Under the pieces are notes generated by a model. It made no database searches, had not been told where the DNA came from, and saw nothing but the letters and a program-made list of their open reading frames with translations. A stretch of 64,000 nucleotides of DNA from Catonia carolina (Eukaryota; Arthropoda; Insecta; Hemiptera; Achilidae): positions 24,153,506 through 24,217,505 of the forward strand of contig JAQMRL010000006.1 of assembly GCA_035578175.1 (NCBI GenBank). The letters are read 5' to 3'. Shown here in pieces: positions 62,280 through 64,000 of this stretch (position 1 is the first letter of the stretch; each line of letters opens with the position of its first letter). The position numbers were made by a program, and so were the translations under genes.

Positions 62280-64000
62280 AACACATTCTGATTAAGAACA
62301 AATTGTAGATTTTGTTGTTATTTAAAAAAGTCGTTATTAAAGAAATATTTTCGTAACTAATCGCAGATTACTGATCTTTTAAATATATTTCTGGAATGTC
62401 AATTTTCGATGTTTACATTACTGTCCGTTGATTTCAAATTATGAGAGGAGTCAATTAGAATGAATGTTAGTTTGTTTCTAACAGCATCACCAATCGTGAT
62501 ATTCTGTTGTTGGATATTTTTTCTATACGCACGACCTTTCATGTTATAAATTTTGATTAGTTTTATGTGTAACTCCACGCATCATTCTGATAAATAATAT
62601 ATAATTATTTTTGTTGTTCTATTTTGTATTCTGTATTTTCGTCAACAGCAAAGATACCCACAGACGTTTTAAAACAATAGACTTACTTTTGCGATTTTGT
62701 TAATAATTTAACCTTTTTTTCTTTTCTACTTCAACTGCTAATCATCTACATCTCATAATAGGCATTGTTATCATCCCTAACATCGTCATCTACTCCAGCT
62801 TCAACAACTTCGTGTTTTAAGATGTTGATTCACAGTTCATCAAGTTTAGTTTTGTACATATTATATATACATATATATTTTTCCTTCACATTTAGTATTG
62901 TTGAAACACACTACTGAGTGTGGTTTTTAGTTTAATTCTAAGGAAATTATTCAATTTTTTTCATCTTTGCTTTAAGTTTTTGTATTTATAAAGTGGTTGT
63001 AAAATAAATACACTGTTACAAAAAAATCTGTATTCGTCTTTATGTGTTTCTGTTAATTTTCATGTGCGATAGCTCGTAAAGAAATAAATTAAATTATTTT
63101 GAACTGTTTAGATGTAGATGAAGGCGGAAAAAATGTAATGATATATTTCTATTCAGTAAGATTTCTACGATAGTATTGCAACGTCAGATTATTGTAAGCA
63201 TTAAGATGCAGAACAGTCAGATGAAGAAATAGCTGAAACGATAGTAGCTATCGTTGAAGAATAAGTTGTTGAGGAACATGTTGATAATATAGTAGAAGAG
63301 ATAACCATGAATCTTGGTAATGAAATTCTGTCTCTATTTCATTTCAACCCTGGAATATGTCAGAGTACATAGTAGTTATAAAGTGGTATGTACTTAAACA
63401 ACCAGCAACTAACATTTATCGACAAAATATTATTTAAAAAAATTTCTTGGAGTTAAATGGGAAGCCAAAGACGTAAGAAATTATTATTTACTGCTGAAGG
63501 TTTTCCAAATGATACTAAAATTGTTCTCAAATTGTAAAACTTACAAACGTTAAGTCGAGAGATATGAGCACTTGTTATAATTGGGATAATTTCCGTCATA
63601 GAAATATTATATTGAATTTAAAAATTGTTTCTTAAGTAATTCAAACATTTTTTACAAGACTTATAGTGTTTTCCAAAATAAAACAGTCCAGGTACTAATT
63701 TTGTCTTTTATGTCAAAATATTAATCGGTTAGATAATAAATATCTACACGCGTGACCGAATGTAGAATTTTAAAAAGCGCGACCGCTCCCGGGTGAATTA
63801 GAGCACTAATACTAGTTCATTACAGAAATGTTTGGTAAAAATCAAATAGTTAACTGCCTAAATTGAGTTTCGAAATTTCTTTAAAATTAATAATTTATCT
63901 TGAATAATCCTGTGTAAAAATTTATCATTTTACATAAAATATGAAGTTTAAAGGTCACTGTAAATTTTTAAATTATGATCATTAAATTATTTTGAAAATT
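62280..64000. other. Right edge, AT-rich; no gene or known repeat
   Basis: No open frame above about 60 codons, no Cys-motif exon and none of the window's repeat families was found. Confidence 0.4.

Noticed and set aside
62045..62284. 72-79 codon frames on both strands
   Set aside because: They lie wholly in an R repeat. Similar frames appear in other R copies at 21.7 and 1.2 kb.
1..64000. CRISPR array, bacterial operon or bacterial-type regulatory elements
   Set aside because: No regularly spaced identical repeats or clustered intron-less genes occur. The spliced insect gene and SINE/LINE content show eukaryotic nuclear DNA.

Overview
The window is nuclear DNA from an insect. The evidence is one Rebers-Riddiford (RR) type cuticular-protein gene with spliceosomal introns, strong AT bias, and many insect-type interspersed repeats (tRNA-derived SINEs, LINE tails, Tc1/mariner, pogo-like and TTAA-flanked elements). 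A hemipteran or related insect is plausible, but the sequence does not prove the order. All calls come from reading the sequence by eye. No database search was possible.

Region 1 (about 0.5-10.9 kb, minus strand) holds the only convincing host gene. Seven coding exons are visible. They encode the end of a signal peptide, an RR chitin-binding domain, a histidine-rich stretch, and a long Pro/Thr/Ser-rich region with at least 18 copies of a C-[YFQ]-P-G-S-x-[DN]-P-x-C motif (one copy has N for P). The repeat-bearing exons are symmetric (phase 1-1), and every junction falls in the Gly codon of the motif, so exons can be gained or lost without a frameshift. One decayed exon relic remains near 6.25-6.33 kb. 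The start-codon exon was not found, and the 3' end probably lies beyond the left edge. The introns carry LINE tails, a pogo/Tigger-like element and other repeats.

Region 2 (about 10.9-64 kb) shows no convincing host exon. It could be intergenic or a very long first intron. It is a mosaic of (a) three tRNA-derived SINE groups; (b) an approximately 375-bp interspersed repeat, here called R, with at least eight copies; (c) an approximately 0.8-kb repeat, here called X, whose full copies start beside a GT/CA tract; (d) tails and reverse-transcriptase remnants of at least five LINE lineages, here called A to D plus a Jockey-like one; (e) three decayed mariner-type elements, one a head-to-head palindrome; (f) TTAA-flanked piggyBac-like MITEs; and (g) two long inverted-repeat elements. 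All transposon genes seen are broken.

Several elements are nested, which gives relative insertion ages: a piggyBac-like MITE in a SINE, a SINE in another MITE, a LINE-B tail in an R repeat, a foldback element in a LINE-A copy, and a palindromic MITE in an X repeat. No new multi-gene system was found. The most unusual item is the modular cysteine-repeat cuticle gene.
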